Under the pieces are notes generated by a model. That model saw only the letters and a program-made list of their open reading frames with translations, was not told where the DNA came from and ran no database searches. Positions 46,524-55,763 of a DNA stretch of 64,000 nt are shown piece after piece. Source of the stretch: UBA1563 sp041671545 (GTDB lineage: Bacteria > Bacteroidota > Ignavibacteria > Ignavibacteriales > Ignavibacteriaceae); NCBI GenBank assembly GCA_041671545.1, contig JBAZBI010000001.1:496001-560000 (forward strand), read 5' to 3'. A program made the translations under genes and the position numbers. Numbering within the stretch: position 1 is the first letter of the stretch; every line of letters begins with the position of its first letter.

Positions 46524-47648
46524 TTATTTTCCTAAAACTTTGAATTCGATTCTTCTATTTAATGATCTTCCTTCAGCAGTTTTAGTATCGGCCACTGGAT
46601 TAGAAGAACCAGCACCTACTGTTGAAAGTCTGGAAGCTGCAACACCTTTTGCAACTAAAAATCTTTTAACTGTTTCTGCTCTTTGTTCAGATAATTTTTG
46701 GTTGAATAAATCAGAACCGATGTTGTCTGTATGTCCTTGAATTTCAACCTTCATATCTGGATTAGAAAGAAGCAATTGAACGGCATTTACTAAGATCGGA
46801 TATGATTCGGGGGTCAAAGAGGATTTTGCAAATTCAAAATTGACGCCGATCAAAAACATATTTCCGGAAGTGATGATTCTTTCTTGAGTTGTGCCGCAAT
46901 TCTTTTTTACAAGTTCTTCGATTTTGTTGTAATCAACATTAACCGAAGTAGGTGTGGATGCATATTTTTTAACAATTTCTTCAATTTTGGCATAATCGAA
47001 TTTACTTAAGCCAGCCTCGTCATCACACATAGTTGAGTATGTACCAGGCTCAAAATAATAGAGAAATCCTAAAGATAATGAGGTATAAGAATCAAGAGGA
47101 CCGCCTAACCAACCGCCACTGCCAGGTGCTATTGTTCCGTCAAATTTATCCGTAGATATGGTATGCTGTCCAAGTTCAACAGTTGCATACCATCTATAAT
47201 CAAGCTTCATTCTACCACCAAAAAATATATCTGCTGAAAGTTCGCCAAACTTAGAACCATCTAAACCGGCTGTACCACTCCCCTTATTTGTGTAGTAAAG
47301 TACAGAACCGCCAACACCGAAATAAGGGCTGAAAGTCATGCACGGAGCCATGGTATAGACTCCGCTTAATCCAAATTTTATTGTGTTGTTTGTAAAATTA
47401 GAATTTACCGGAAAATTAACTCCGGTAAATTTTAGATAATCTATACTAAGCCTCGCTGCAGTCATTTCGTTTAGATTTTTTTCGAGGAACAAACGTCCGC
47501 CAAAGTTCAAGTTATCTGCGGTAATATCGCTAAAAAGTCTTGGCGAAACGGCACCAAATCCTACCGACCAACCATCTTTGGAGATTTGAGCGTTGGTTAA
47601 GGAACATGAGAATACAAGAACCATCAAAACAAAGAATAAATTTTTCAT
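46524..47648 (-). CDS. OmpA-family outer-membrane protein, paralogue 1
   Basis: Start at ATG 47648 (MKNLFFVLMVLVFSCSLTNA) with AAGGAAAT upstream; this gives a normal signal peptide. The N-terminal part is an eight-strand-like beta-barrel (to about 210). A linker with the repeated motif DYxKIEELVKK (KFDYAKIEEIVKKYASTPTS, then VDYNKIEELVKK) follows, then an OmpA peptidoglycan-binding domain (VEIQGHTDNIGSDLFNQKLS, ending SLNRRIEFKVLGK). Predicted to tie outer membrane to murein, here mDAP type. It is a paralogue of the next gene, with nearly identical C-termini. Confidence 0.9.
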   Translation of the reverse strand: MKNLFFVLMVLVFSCSLTNAQISKDGWSVGFGAVSPRLFSDITADNLNFGGRLFLEKNLNEMTAARLSIDYLKFTGVNFPVNSNFTNNTIKFGLSGVYTMAPCMTFSPYFGVGGSVLYYTNKGSGTAGLDGSKFGELSADIFFGGRMKLDYRWYATVELGQHTISTDKFDGTIAPGSGGWLGGPLDSYTSLSLGFLYYFEPGTYSTMCDDEAGLSKFDYAKIEEIVKKYASTPTSVNVDYNKIEELVKKNCGTTQERIITSGNMFLIGVNFEFAKSSLTPESYPILVNAVQLLLSNPDMKVEIQGHTDNIGSDLFNQKLSEQRAETVKRFLVAKGVAASRLSTVGAGSSNPVADTKTAEGRSLNRRIEFKVLGK

Positions 47649-47997
47649 AGTAATTTCCTTAGAGTTGTTGAACTCACTCATGATGCTATTGCATTCACAT
47701 GAAAAGTGATTCCAACTTTAATTCGTTAGTTAATGTTATTTACTTGGGTGAAACTTACGTTGATATTATGCCGATGTAAATCGGACAAAGGGATGAAAAA
47801 AGAACTACACCTTATGAATTAGATAGTAGTCTGAAAAAATAGAGGTTATGGCTGTTTTTTGGAGATACATAAAGTATTTTGGTGCTCTATTTATCGTAGA
47901 ATTATTGTTGGATAATGGGAGGAATATTTTTGAGGTACATAAAAAAAGGGATGTTTTTCAACATCCCTTTTAATTTATTCGAGGAATAACTTTTAGA
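47649..47997. other. 349-bp spacer between the two ompA paralogues
   Basis: Contains the terminator of paralogue 2 (47944-47971) and must hold the promoter of paralogue 1. No gene or RNA is recognisable. Confidence 0.6.
47944..47971 (-). terminator. Terminator of ompA paralogue 2
   Basis: AAAGGGATGT and ACATCCCTTT form a perfect 10-bp stem, followed by a T-run on the minus strand. It is nearly identical to the terminator at 46470-46497, and the bases between terminator and stop codon are also conserved, so the duplicated unit included the 3' flank. Confidence 0.85.
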
Positions 47998-49119
47998 CTA
48001 TTTTCCTAAAACTTTGAATTCGATTCTTCTGTTTAATGATCTTCCTTCAGCAGTTTTGTTGTCTGAAACCGGATTTGAAGATCCAACACCAACAGTAGAT
48101 AATCTTGAAGCTGCAACACCTTTTGCAACCAAAAATCTCTTAACTGTTTCAGCTCTTTGTTCAGACAATTTTTTATTGAATGATTCAGAACCAATGTTGT
48201 CTGTATGTCCTTGAACTTCAACCTTCATATCTGGATTAGAGAGAAGTACTTGAACGGCATTAACCAAAACCGGATACGATTCAGGTGATAAATTTGATTT
48301 TCCAGACTCAAAGTTAACTCCAACCAAAACCCAGTTGCCGGAAGTAATTACTTTTTCTTTTGTTGCTGCCGGAGCATTCTTTTTAACAATTTCTTCAATT
48401 TTGTTGTAATCGACATTAGCAGGTGTTGATGCATATTTACGAACGATTTCTTCAACCTTTGCATAATCGATATTAGCAGTAACACCTTTTGCCATTTCGT
48501 CACAATAAGTTGATGTTGTGCCTCTATCAAAGTAATAAAGAAGTCCTATACCTAAGGATGTATAAGAATCAAGAACACCGCCAAATAAACCACCTTGAGC
48601 GGCTTTTATTCCGTCAAGTTTGTCGGTAGAAGCTGTATTTTCTGATAATTCGACTTTCAAGAACCAATCTTCAGAAAAATTGTAAGTTCCGCCAAAGTAA
48701 AAATCAGCGGTCAGTTCACCAAAGTATGAACCATCTTTAACGGCTGCAGCGTTTTTTACAGTATAATAGAGAACACCACCACCCATCCCAACATATGGGT
48801 TAAATTCTTCACATGGCAAAAAATTATACACAGCGCCAACTCCAAATTTAATGGTGTTATTAGTAAATTTAATAGGTGCAACTGCATTCTGTCCTGTAAA
48901 CATTAAATAATCAAGATTAAATCTTACGGCTGCACGTTCACTAAGATTTTTTTGCAGAAGTACGCGTCCGCCAAAATCTATGTTTTCTGCAGCAATATCG
49001 CTGAACAACCTTGGTGATACTAAATCAAAGCCAATCGCCCAGCCGTCTTTTGAAGCCTGCGCATTCGTCATTGAAAGCGATAATGTAAACACAATAAGTA
49101 CAAAGAATAATTTTTTCAT
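47998..49119 (-). CDS. OmpA-family outer-membrane protein, paralogue 2
   Basis: Start at ATG 49119 (MKKLFFVLIVFTLSLSMTNA), giving a signal peptide. Beta-barrel region to about 210, then the duplicated linker motif (NIDYAKVEEIVRKYASTPAN, VDYNKIEEIVKKN) and a C-terminal OmpA domain (VEVQGHTDNIGSESFNKKLS). The C-terminal 90 residues are almost the same as in paralogue 1, whereas the barrel has diverged. Each gene has its own terminator, so the two may be expressed separately. Confidence 0.9.
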   Translation of the reverse strand: MKKLFFVLIVFTLSLSMTNAQASKDGWAIGFDLVSPRLFSDIAAENIDFGGRVLLQKNLSERAAVRFNLDYLMFTGQNAVAPIKFTNNTIKFGVGAVYNFLPCEEFNPYVGMGGGVLYYTVKNAAAVKDGSYFGELTADFYFGGTYNFSEDWFLKVELSENTASTDKLDGIKAAQGGLFGGVLDSYTSLGIGLLYYFDRGTTSTYCDEMAKGVTANIDYAKVEEIVRKYASTPANVDYNKIEEIVKKNAPAATKEKVITSGNWVLVGVNFESGKSNLSPESYPVLVNAVQVLLSNPDMKVEVQGHTDNIGSESFNKKLSEQRAETVKRFLVAKGVAASRLSTVGVGSSNPVSDNKTAEGRSLNRRIEFKVLGK

Positions 49120-49320
49120 AATATAACCTCGAACATTGTTAAGTAAATAAAAAGTCATACGTTAAGTTAATAATCTAAAAAAGTACTTTATCTAAACGGT
49201 GCTAATATATATTGTACAAAATTTAATTGCAAATTTTTTATTAAAAAATAATTGGAATACTTCGTTTTTAGCAAATAAACTAATTTATTTACCTTAACAT
49301 TTTTCTAACTAAATCTTTAA

Positions 49321-52300
49321 TTAACTGCATCCTGATGTTGAACCACAAGTCATACACTTTAAGCAGGTTCCATTTCTTACCATGGTCATGCTTTGGCATT
49401 CAAGGCAAACATCTCCGGTATAACCTTTTTCAATCGCTTCTTGTACTTTGTTTTTAAGCGAATATGAAGGAGACGTTCCTTGCTTTTGAACACTTTTTTG
49501 TTTTGTTGTAGCTAAGTTGTAACTGTATGATGGAACTTCACTCTTATCTAACTCAATTACTCTTTCGCTTATCACTTCTTCACTTTCAAATTCCGGTTCA
49601 AGTTTTTTTACAATATTTTTTGGAATAGCATTGGCTTGGTCAGTTGGATCAACATGTGCCAAATCGTGCCGACTTAAATAAGTTACTGCCAATTCTCTAA
49701 AAATATAATCAATTACTGAAGTTGAAAATTTGATTTTAGAATTTCCAGTAACAATTCCGCTTGGATCAAATCTAGTGAAAACAAAAGCATCAACAAATTC
49801 TTCAAGAGGAACACCATGTTGGAGACCGAGTGAAATGGCAATTGCAAATACGTTTAATAAACTTCTAACTGTCGCCCCTTCGCGGTGCATATCAATAAAT
49901 ATTTCACCTAATTGACCGTTATCATATTCACCAGTTCTGATATAAACAGATTGTCCGTTTATTTTAGCTTTTTGAGTATAACCTGAACGTCTGTCCGGTA
50001 ATCTTCTTCTTTTAGCAATGTAACGATGGATAATTCTCTCGGCAACTTTAACGATATCGTTATTTTCTTTTTCTTCAAGAATTGCTTCTAAATCTTCATC
50101 CGAAACAGAATTGAGTGGTTGAGAAAGTTTTGAACCATCGCGATAAAGTGCGTTCGCTTTGCAACCGGCTTTCCAGGATTGCATGTACGCATCTTTAATA
50201 TCTTCAATTGATGCTTGATTTGGGAAATTAATCGTTTTTGAAATTGCACCTGAAATAAAAGGCTGTGCGGACGACATCATTTTAATGTGTGCGATTGGTC
50301 TGATAAAACGAGTTCCCTTTTTACCACATTTGTTTGCACAATCAAAAACCGGGTAATGTTCAAATTTTAAGAATGGAGCTCCTTCAATCGTCATCGTTCC
50401 GCAGACGTAATCATTTGCAGAAGCAATTTCTTGTTTTGAAAAGCCGAGTGATTTTAAAAGATCAAAATCATAAGAATTTACTATGTCTTCAGCTATCCCA
50501 AGTTTATTGATAATAAACTCAGCGCCCAAAGTATATTTATTAAACGCAAAACTAATTTCAAAAACCGAAGGAAGCATTTCTTCTATCTTTTTCAATGCGT
50601 CTTCGGTAAATCCTTTTGCTTTTAATGATTCGTGATTGATATACGGACCGGCAACAAGAGTTCCATGCCCGACACCATATTTAATTATTTCATCGATCTG
50701 CGATGCATTGTAACCCAATCGTTCTAGTGCCGGTGGAATTGAGGCGTTAATAATTTTAAAATATCCGCCGCCTGCAAGTTTTTTGAATTTTACTAACGCA
50801 AAATCCGGTTCAACACCGGTTGTATCGCAATCCATTACTAATCCGATCGTTCCTGTTGGAGCAATTACGGTAACTTGCGCATTTCTAAATCCATATTTTT
50901 CACCAAGTTCCAATGCTCTGTCGGCATCTTCACGTGCGGCTTTTAATAGATCAGCCGGACTGAAGATCGGATCAATTCCGGTTGGAGTAATCGATATTTT
51001 TTCATACTCGCTTTTAGCCGCATTGTAAGCGGCTCTTCTATGATTTTTTACGACACGAAGCATCGGCTCACGGTTAGCATCAAATTGAGAAAATGTTCCG
51101 AGTTCTTTTGCCATTTCAGCAGAAGTTGCATACGATGTCATGTGCATGATCGCTGTTATCGAACCGCAAATATTAAAACCTTCATTACTGTCGTAAGGAA
51201 TTCCTTGAAGCATCAGTAAAGAACCAAGATTAGCATAGCCAAGTCCAAGTGTTCTAAAATCATAACTAAGTTGTGCGATACTTTTACTTGGGAATTGCGC
51301 CATCAGAACGGAAATTTCTAAAACGATCGTCCACAATCTTGAACCATGACGAAACGCCGGAATATTAAATTTATGTTTTTTTGTATCGTAAAATTTAACA
51401 AGATTAAGCGACGCTAAATTACATGCCGTATCATCGAGGAACATATATTCACTGCAAGGATTCGATGCTCGAATTTCACCACTGTTCGGACAAGTATGCC
51501 ATTCGTTTATAGTTGAATGATATTGAACTCCCGGATCAGCGCTCGCCCATGCGGCGTACGCAATATCATCCCAGAGTTCACGCGCCTTGTAAGTTTTGAA
51601 CGGTTTTGGTTTTCTTCCTTCTTTCTTTGCAAGTTTCTTTTCATTTCGTCCGTAGAGATGCCATTCGCCATCTCTCATTACCGCTTCCATAAAATCATTA
51701 TTGATGCGGATTGAGTTATTTGAATTTTGTCCGGCTACGGTTGCGTAAGCATCGGAATTCCAATCAACATCATATACAGGAAATTCAATTGATTTGAAGC
51801 CAAGTTTTGCCAGATGAATTACTCTATCAATATAATTATTAGGGATGTATGCTTTTCTTGCATCAATTACGGCTCGCTGCAATTTCATATTAAGTTTTTT
51901 ATTGAAGCGGTCGTTTTCAGGATGCTCATCATAACAAGCTTTGATAATTGCGTTAAGATGAATGTTTAAAGCTTTTGATCCGGCAACCAATGAAGCAACT
52001 TTTTGTTCTTCAACAACTTTCCAATTTATAAATTCAAGAATGTCTGGATGATCTAAATCCAAACAAACCATTTTTGCCGCGCGCCTGGTAGTTCCGCCGG
52101 ATTTAATTGCACCGGCTGATCTATCGCCGATACGAAGGAAAGACATTAATCCTGATGATCTTCCACCGCCGCTAAGTTTTTCACCTTCACCACGAATATC
52201 AGAAAAATTACTTCCTGTTCCCGAACCATATTTAAACAATCTAGCTTCGCGAACCCAAAGGTCCATAATTCCGCCTTCATTCACCAAATCATCATTTACT

Positions 52301-52908
52301 GATTGAATGAAGCAAGCGTGCGGTTGCGGATGTGTGTATGCGTCTTCCGACTTTGTTAATTCTCCGGTCTTATAATCAACATAAAAATGTCCTTGCGAAG
52401 GTCCAGTTATTCCATAAGCCCAATGCAAACCCGTATTAAACCATTGCGGACTATTCGGCGCCGCCATTTGGTTTTCAAGCATATAAACAATTTCATTATA
52501 GAAAGTTAATGCGTCTTCTTCTGAATCAAAATAATTTCCCTTCCATCCCCAATATGTCCAGCAACCGGCTAAGCGGCTAAAAACTTGTTTAGCATCTCTT
52601 TCAGAAACATAACGTTCTTGTTCTGAAAGTTTAGCTAATTTATCTACGTCAGGTTCGGATGCTTGCAGCCACTCGGGAACGCCGTCTTCGGCAATTCGTT
52701 TTGTAAATTTTGGAATGCCCGCTTTACGAAAATATTTTTGTGCGATAACATCGGCGGCAACTTGAGACCATGTTGATGGGATTAAAATGTCCTCCATCTT
52801 AAACACTGTTGAGCCGTCTGGATTTTTTATTTCCGAAATTCTTTTTTCGTAGGATACGGAAGAAGTTTGATCTTTATTCGATTCAGTAAAGAAACGTTTT
52901 ACTTTCAT
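49321..52908 (-). CDS. nrdJ: Adenosylcobalamin-dependent (class II) ribonucleoside-diphosphate reductase
   Basis: Reduces ribonucleotides using a B12-derived radical, oxygen-independent. 1195 aa, the long NrdJ form. Visible are the substrate-site region EYMFLDDTACNLASLNLVKF, the loop SNPCSEY, VIAPTGTIGLVMDCDTTGVE, and the C-terminal Cys-rich redox/zinc segment CLECQSMTMVRNGTCLKCMT with a final CGSTSGCS. Monocistronic. I saw no cobalamin riboswitch and no clear NrdR box in the 276 bases upstream. Implies a need for cobalamin. Confidence 0.95.
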   Translation of the reverse strand: MKVKRFFTESNKDQTSSVSYEKRISEIKNPDGSTVFKMEDILIPSTWSQVAADVIAQKYFRKAGIPKFTKRIAEDGVPEWLQASEPDVDKLAKLSEQERYVSERDAKQVFSRLAGCWTYWGWKGNYFDSEEDALTFYNEIVYMLENQMAAPNSPQWFNTGLHWAYGITGPSQGHFYVDYKTGELTKSEDAYTHPQPHACFIQSVNDDLVNEGGIMDLWVREARLFKYGSGTGSNFSDIRGEGEKLSGGGRSSGLMSFLRIGDRSAGAIKSGGTTRRAAKMVCLDLDHPDILEFINWKVVEEQKVASLVAGSKALNIHLNAIIKACYDEHPENDRFNKKLNMKLQRAVIDARKAYIPNNYIDRVIHLAKLGFKSIEFPVYDVDWNSDAYATVAGQNSNNSIRINNDFMEAVMRDGEWHLYGRNEKKLAKKEGRKPKPFKTYKARELWDDIAYAAWASADPGVQYHSTINEWHTCPNSGEIRASNPCSEYMFLDDTACNLASLNLVKFYDTKKHKFNIPAFRHGSRLWTIVLEISVLMAQFPSKSIAQLSYDFRTLGLGYANLGSLLMLQGIPYDSNEGFNICGSITAIMHMTSYATSAEMAKELGTFSQFDANREPMLRVVKNHRRAAYNAAKSEYEKISITPTGIDPIFSPADLLKAAREDADRALELGEKYGFRNAQVTVIAPTGTIGLVMDCDTTGVEPDFALVKFKKLAGGGYFKIINASIPPALERLGYNASQIDEIIKYGVGHGTLVAGPYINHESLKAKGFTEDALKKIEEMLPSVFEISFAFNKYTLGAEFIINKLGIAEDIVNSYDFDLLKSLGFSKQEIASANDYVCGTMTIEGAPFLKFEHYPVFDCANKCGKKGTRFIRPIAHIKMMSSAQPFISGAISKTINFPNQASIEDIKDAYMQSWKAGCKANALYRDGSKLSQPLNSVSDEDLEAILEEKENNDIVKVAERIIHRYIAKRRRLPDRRSGYTQKAKINGQSVYIRTGEYDNGQLGEIFIDMHREGATVRSLLNVFAIAISLGLQHGVPLEEFVDAFVFTRFDPSGIVTGNSKIKFSTSVIDYIFRELAVTYLSRHDLAHVDPTDQANAIPKNIVKKLEPEFESEEVISERVIELDKSEVPSYSYNLATTKQKSVQKQGTSPSYSLKNKVQEAIEKGYTGDVCLECQSMTMVRNGTCLKCMTCGSTSGCS

Positions 52909-53195
52909 ACAACTCCTCTTTTAGATTCAAAATATTTGGTATAAGTAATTTTCATTTTTTCGCGGTTTTTATTGGATTTTTTTTGTGTGAAACTCTGACA
53001 CCAAACTAAAAATATTTTTGTAACGGACAAAGAAAAAATTCACATAAAAAAATATTTTTTTTTCTTCTTGCTTTTTAATAAATATTTAGTTCCACTTTAT
53101 TCACCGACTAATTTCCGCACTTCGCCGATTTTTGCTTATTCAGGTAACAGAAATGGTTTAAGTTTCGTTCAAAAAAAATCTACATGAGGAAAAAA

Positions 53196-53918
53196 ATGGC
53201 ACAAAATAATCAACCGGGAGGAAGAATCTTTATCGGGGCGATCTTAATTATAGTTGGAGGTCTTTTTTTACTCAGAAATTTTAATTTCATCGACTTCGAC
53301 TTTGCACACGTACTTTTTTCTTTCCCTTCAGTTTTAATTTTTGTTGGTGTACTGAGTGTTCTTAATTCAACAAAAAAGTGGTTTGGAATAGTATTAATAG
53401 TGGTCGGAGGCGCTATGCACCTTTCACAATATTATGACATTGATTTCAGTGCATTCATTCTTCCAATAATTCTAATCGGGTTGGGCTTCATGATCTTAGT
53501 AAAACATAATCGACCAAAACCTATTATGCCCGATCTGTCTTCACATGCTCTGGGATTAGATGAAGAAGTCCGCGATGATAAACTTGAAGTTATTTCAATT
53601 TTTGGCGGAAGTTCTAAATTCTTCATTTCCGATGCTTTCAAAGGAGGAAATATCACTTCAATTTTCGGCGGTAACGAAATAAATTTATCCGGTTGTAAAT
53701 TAGCCGAAGGCGAAAATATTATTGATGTCGTCGCTATTTTTGGAGGAACAACTATATTTATTCCAAAAGAATGGAATGTTATCATCGATGTCTTTCCAAT
53801 CTTCGGCGGTTTTGGAACCAAAGGCAAACGGGATCCGATGATGGCTGTTGAAAAAGATAGAGTTTTAAGAATTAAAGGAATTGTTGTTTTCGGCGGTGGC
53901 GAGATAAAGTTGGTTTAA
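53196..53918 (+). CDS. LiaF-like membrane protein
   Basis: Start set at ATG 53196 because AGGAAAAAA immediately before it forms the ribosome binding site; an ATG 12 bases upstream would sit on that site. Four N-terminal hydrophobic helices (about 10-105, LiaI/LiaF-type) are followed by a C-terminal beta-rich domain with repeated IFGG motifs (ISIFGGSSKFF, TSIFGGNEINL, VAIFGGTTIFI, FPIFGGFGTKG). This is the cell-wall-active antibiotic response (LiaF C-terminal) domain. LiaF modulates envelope-stress signalling in Firmicutes; here it directly precedes a LytS/LytR pair, 4 bases away. Confidence 0.87.
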   Translation: MAQNNQPGGRIFIGAILIIVGGLFLLRNFNFIDFDFAHVLFSFPSVLIFVGVLSVLNSTKKWFGIVLIVVGGAMHLSQYYDIDFSAFILPIILIGLGFMILVKHNRPKPIMPDLSSHALGLDEEVRDDKLEVISIFGGSSKFFISDAFKGGNITSIFGGNEINLSGCKLAEGENIIDVVAIFGGTTIFIPKEWNVIIDVFPIFGGFGTKGKRDPMMAVEKDRVLRIKGIVVFGGGEIKLV

Positions 53919-53921
53919 TGA

Positions 53922-54965
53922 ATGAAAAAGAAATTTTTTGGCGGCTTAGCTCTTTGGTTCTTTGCCTTTGTGGTTACCTTACTGATTTTTAATAAGGGAT
54001 TTGGATTAAATGATAGTTGGAGCCTAATTGATGCTTTCATTTCGGTTACGATCTACGCTGCTTTTACATTAAGTTTTAAATTCCAGGCGCGGTTTGTAGA
54101 ATTTAAAAGAAATAATCTTCCCGGCTTTCTTGTAACACATTTTATTGCAGCTTTGCTCGTTTCCGGGCTTTGGATAAGCATTACTAAAATAATTTTATTC
54201 TGGCTGATCTCGAACAATTCTTACCAGACTTTTTATAATGAATCAATTGTAATTCGTCTTGTTATCGGAATGACGATTTATTTTCTGATCACGGCATTCA
54301 ACTATTTGTTTATGTACTACGACAATTATAAAGAGAAAGTTGAAAATGAAGCGGCTTTGAAAAATCTTATAACAGAAACCGAATTGAAGAATTTGAAATT
54401 CCAGATCAATCCCCATTTCATTTTTAATTCGTTGAACTCAATTGCGGCTTTAACACACATTTCTTCTGAAAAAGCTGCAAGTATGACGATAAAACTTGCC
54501 GATTTTATGCGTTCCACCTTGACGAACACGAAACCATTCTCTCTACTTGAAGATGAATTAAAAAACTGCCGGATGTACGTGGATATTGAAAAAATAAGAT
54601 TTGGTGATAAATTTACGTTTGAAGAAAAAGTTGATGAGGCTCTTTTAAAGGAAGAAATCCCTTCGATGATCTTGCAGCCCCTTTTTGAGAATGCGATAAA
54701 ATATGGAGTTTATGAAGCGATGGAAAAAGTTCAAATTCATTTCATCGCGGAAAAGATTCCCGGTTATATTAAAATTGCTGTGGAAAATAATTTTGAGTCG
54801 GGCGGCGAAAAGCATAAAGGCGAAGGAATCGGTTTGACCAATATCAGCAAGCGGATGCAGATTCTCTATCAGCAAGATAATTTGATCAAAATTGAAAAAG
54901 AAAAAAATATTTTTAGAGTTCTTCTCTTTTTCCCATTGAAAGAAAATGTGTTGAATGAAACCTAA
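53922..54965 (+). CDS. LytS/YehU-type sensor histidine kinase
   Basis: 347 residues with about four membrane helices (to about residue 130), a short coiled coil, then the His_kinase domain. The phosphoacceptor motif LKFQINPHFIFNSLNSIAAL is near residue 163. The ATP-binding part has MILQPLFENAIKYGVY and GEGIGLTNISKRMQ. No periplasmic sensor domain is evident, so sensing is probably within the membrane or by the neighbouring LiaF-like protein. Overlaps the response regulator by 11 bases. Confidence 0.92.
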   Translation: MKKKFFGGLALWFFAFVVTLLIFNKGFGLNDSWSLIDAFISVTIYAAFTLSFKFQARFVEFKRNNLPGFLVTHFIAALLVSGLWISITKIILFWLISNNSYQTFYNESIVIRLVIGMTIYFLITAFNYLFMYYDNYKEKVENEAALKNLITETELKNLKFQINPHFIFNSLNSIAALTHISSEKAASMTIKLADFMRSTLTNTKPFSLLEDELKNCRMYVDIEKIRFGDKFTFEEKVDEALLKEEIPSMILQPLFENAIKYGVYEAMEKVQIHFIAEKIPGYIKIAVENNFESGGEKHKGEGIGLTNISKRMQILYQQDNLIKIEKEKNIFRVLLFFPLKENVLNET

Positions 54966-55704
54966 ATACAAAGTAGTTCTGATCGACGATGAATCGTTAG
55001 CGCGTCAACTTGTACGAAAATATCTTGAAGAATTTTCCGAGATTGAGGTAATCGCCGAATGCGAAAACGGTTTTGAAGGAATAAAAGTAATTCAAGATAA
55101 AAAACCGGACTTTGTTTTCCTTGATATTCAAATGCCGAAACTTAGCGGATTTGAGATGCTCGAACTCCTCGAAAATCCGCCGGAAATTATTTTCACCACC
55201 GCTTACGACCAGTATGCGATTAAAGCTTTTGAATTGAATGCGGTTGATTATCTTTTAAAACCATTTTCTGCTGAGCGCTTTAAGAATGCGGTAACAAAAA
55301 TTTTAGAGAAAATAGCAAACGAAAAACAGCGAGATGTTTCCTACAACGTTCTGCTCTCCACAAAAAACACTGACGAAAAGCTCGACAAAATCCTAATTAA
55401 AGACGGTTCAAAAATTCATGTTATTCCTTTGGAAGAAGTTGAAATAATTGAAGCTCAAGACGATTATGTTTACGTCCACACGAACGCATCAAAATATCTT
55501 AAACAAAAAACGATGAAATACTTTGAAGAGCATTTGGATCAGACAAATTTTGTGAGGATTCACCGCTCATTCATTGTTGCCTCAAAAACAATCAAGCAAA
55601 TAGATCTATTGGAAAAAGAATCTTACCAGGTAACACTTCACAACGGCAAAAAACTTCCCGTCAGCAAAACAGGTTATCAAAAATTAAAAGAGCTGTTCAA
55701 GTAA
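54955..55704 (+). CDS. LytTR-family response regulator
   Basis: 249 residues. Receiver domain 1-120 with acidic pocket LIDDES, phosphoacceptor Asp in FVFLDIQMPKLSG near 56, conserved Thr in IIFTTAYDQYAIKAFELNAV and Lys in YLLKPF. LytTR DNA-binding domain from about 140 (IIEAQDDYVYVHTNASKYLK, FVRIHRSFIVAS, LPVSKTGYQKLKELF). Partner of the preceding LytS kinase; targets unknown, plausibly the LiaF operon. Confidence 0.94.
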   Translation: MKPKYKVVLIDDESLARQLVRKYLEEFSEIEVIAECENGFEGIKVIQDKKPDFVFLDIQMPKLSGFEMLELLENPPEIIFTTAYDQYAIKAFELNAVDYLLKPFSAERFKNAVTKILEKIANEKQRDVSYNVLLSTKNTDEKLDKILIKDGSKIHVIPLEEVEIIEAQDDYVYVHTNASKYLKQKTMKYFEEHLDQTNFVRIHRSFIVASKTIKQIDLLEKESYQVTLHNGKKLPVSKTGYQKLKELFK

Positions 55705-55763
55705 TTTCAGATTGAAACTCTTTCTACTTCTTTCTATATTTACAACAACTTTTTGAGGAAACA

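Noticed and set aside
52909..53183. Cobalamin riboswitch or NrdR box upstream of nrdJ
   Set aside because: I looked for a B12-box-like motif and for paired ACACNATAT-type boxes and saw only AT-rich sequence.
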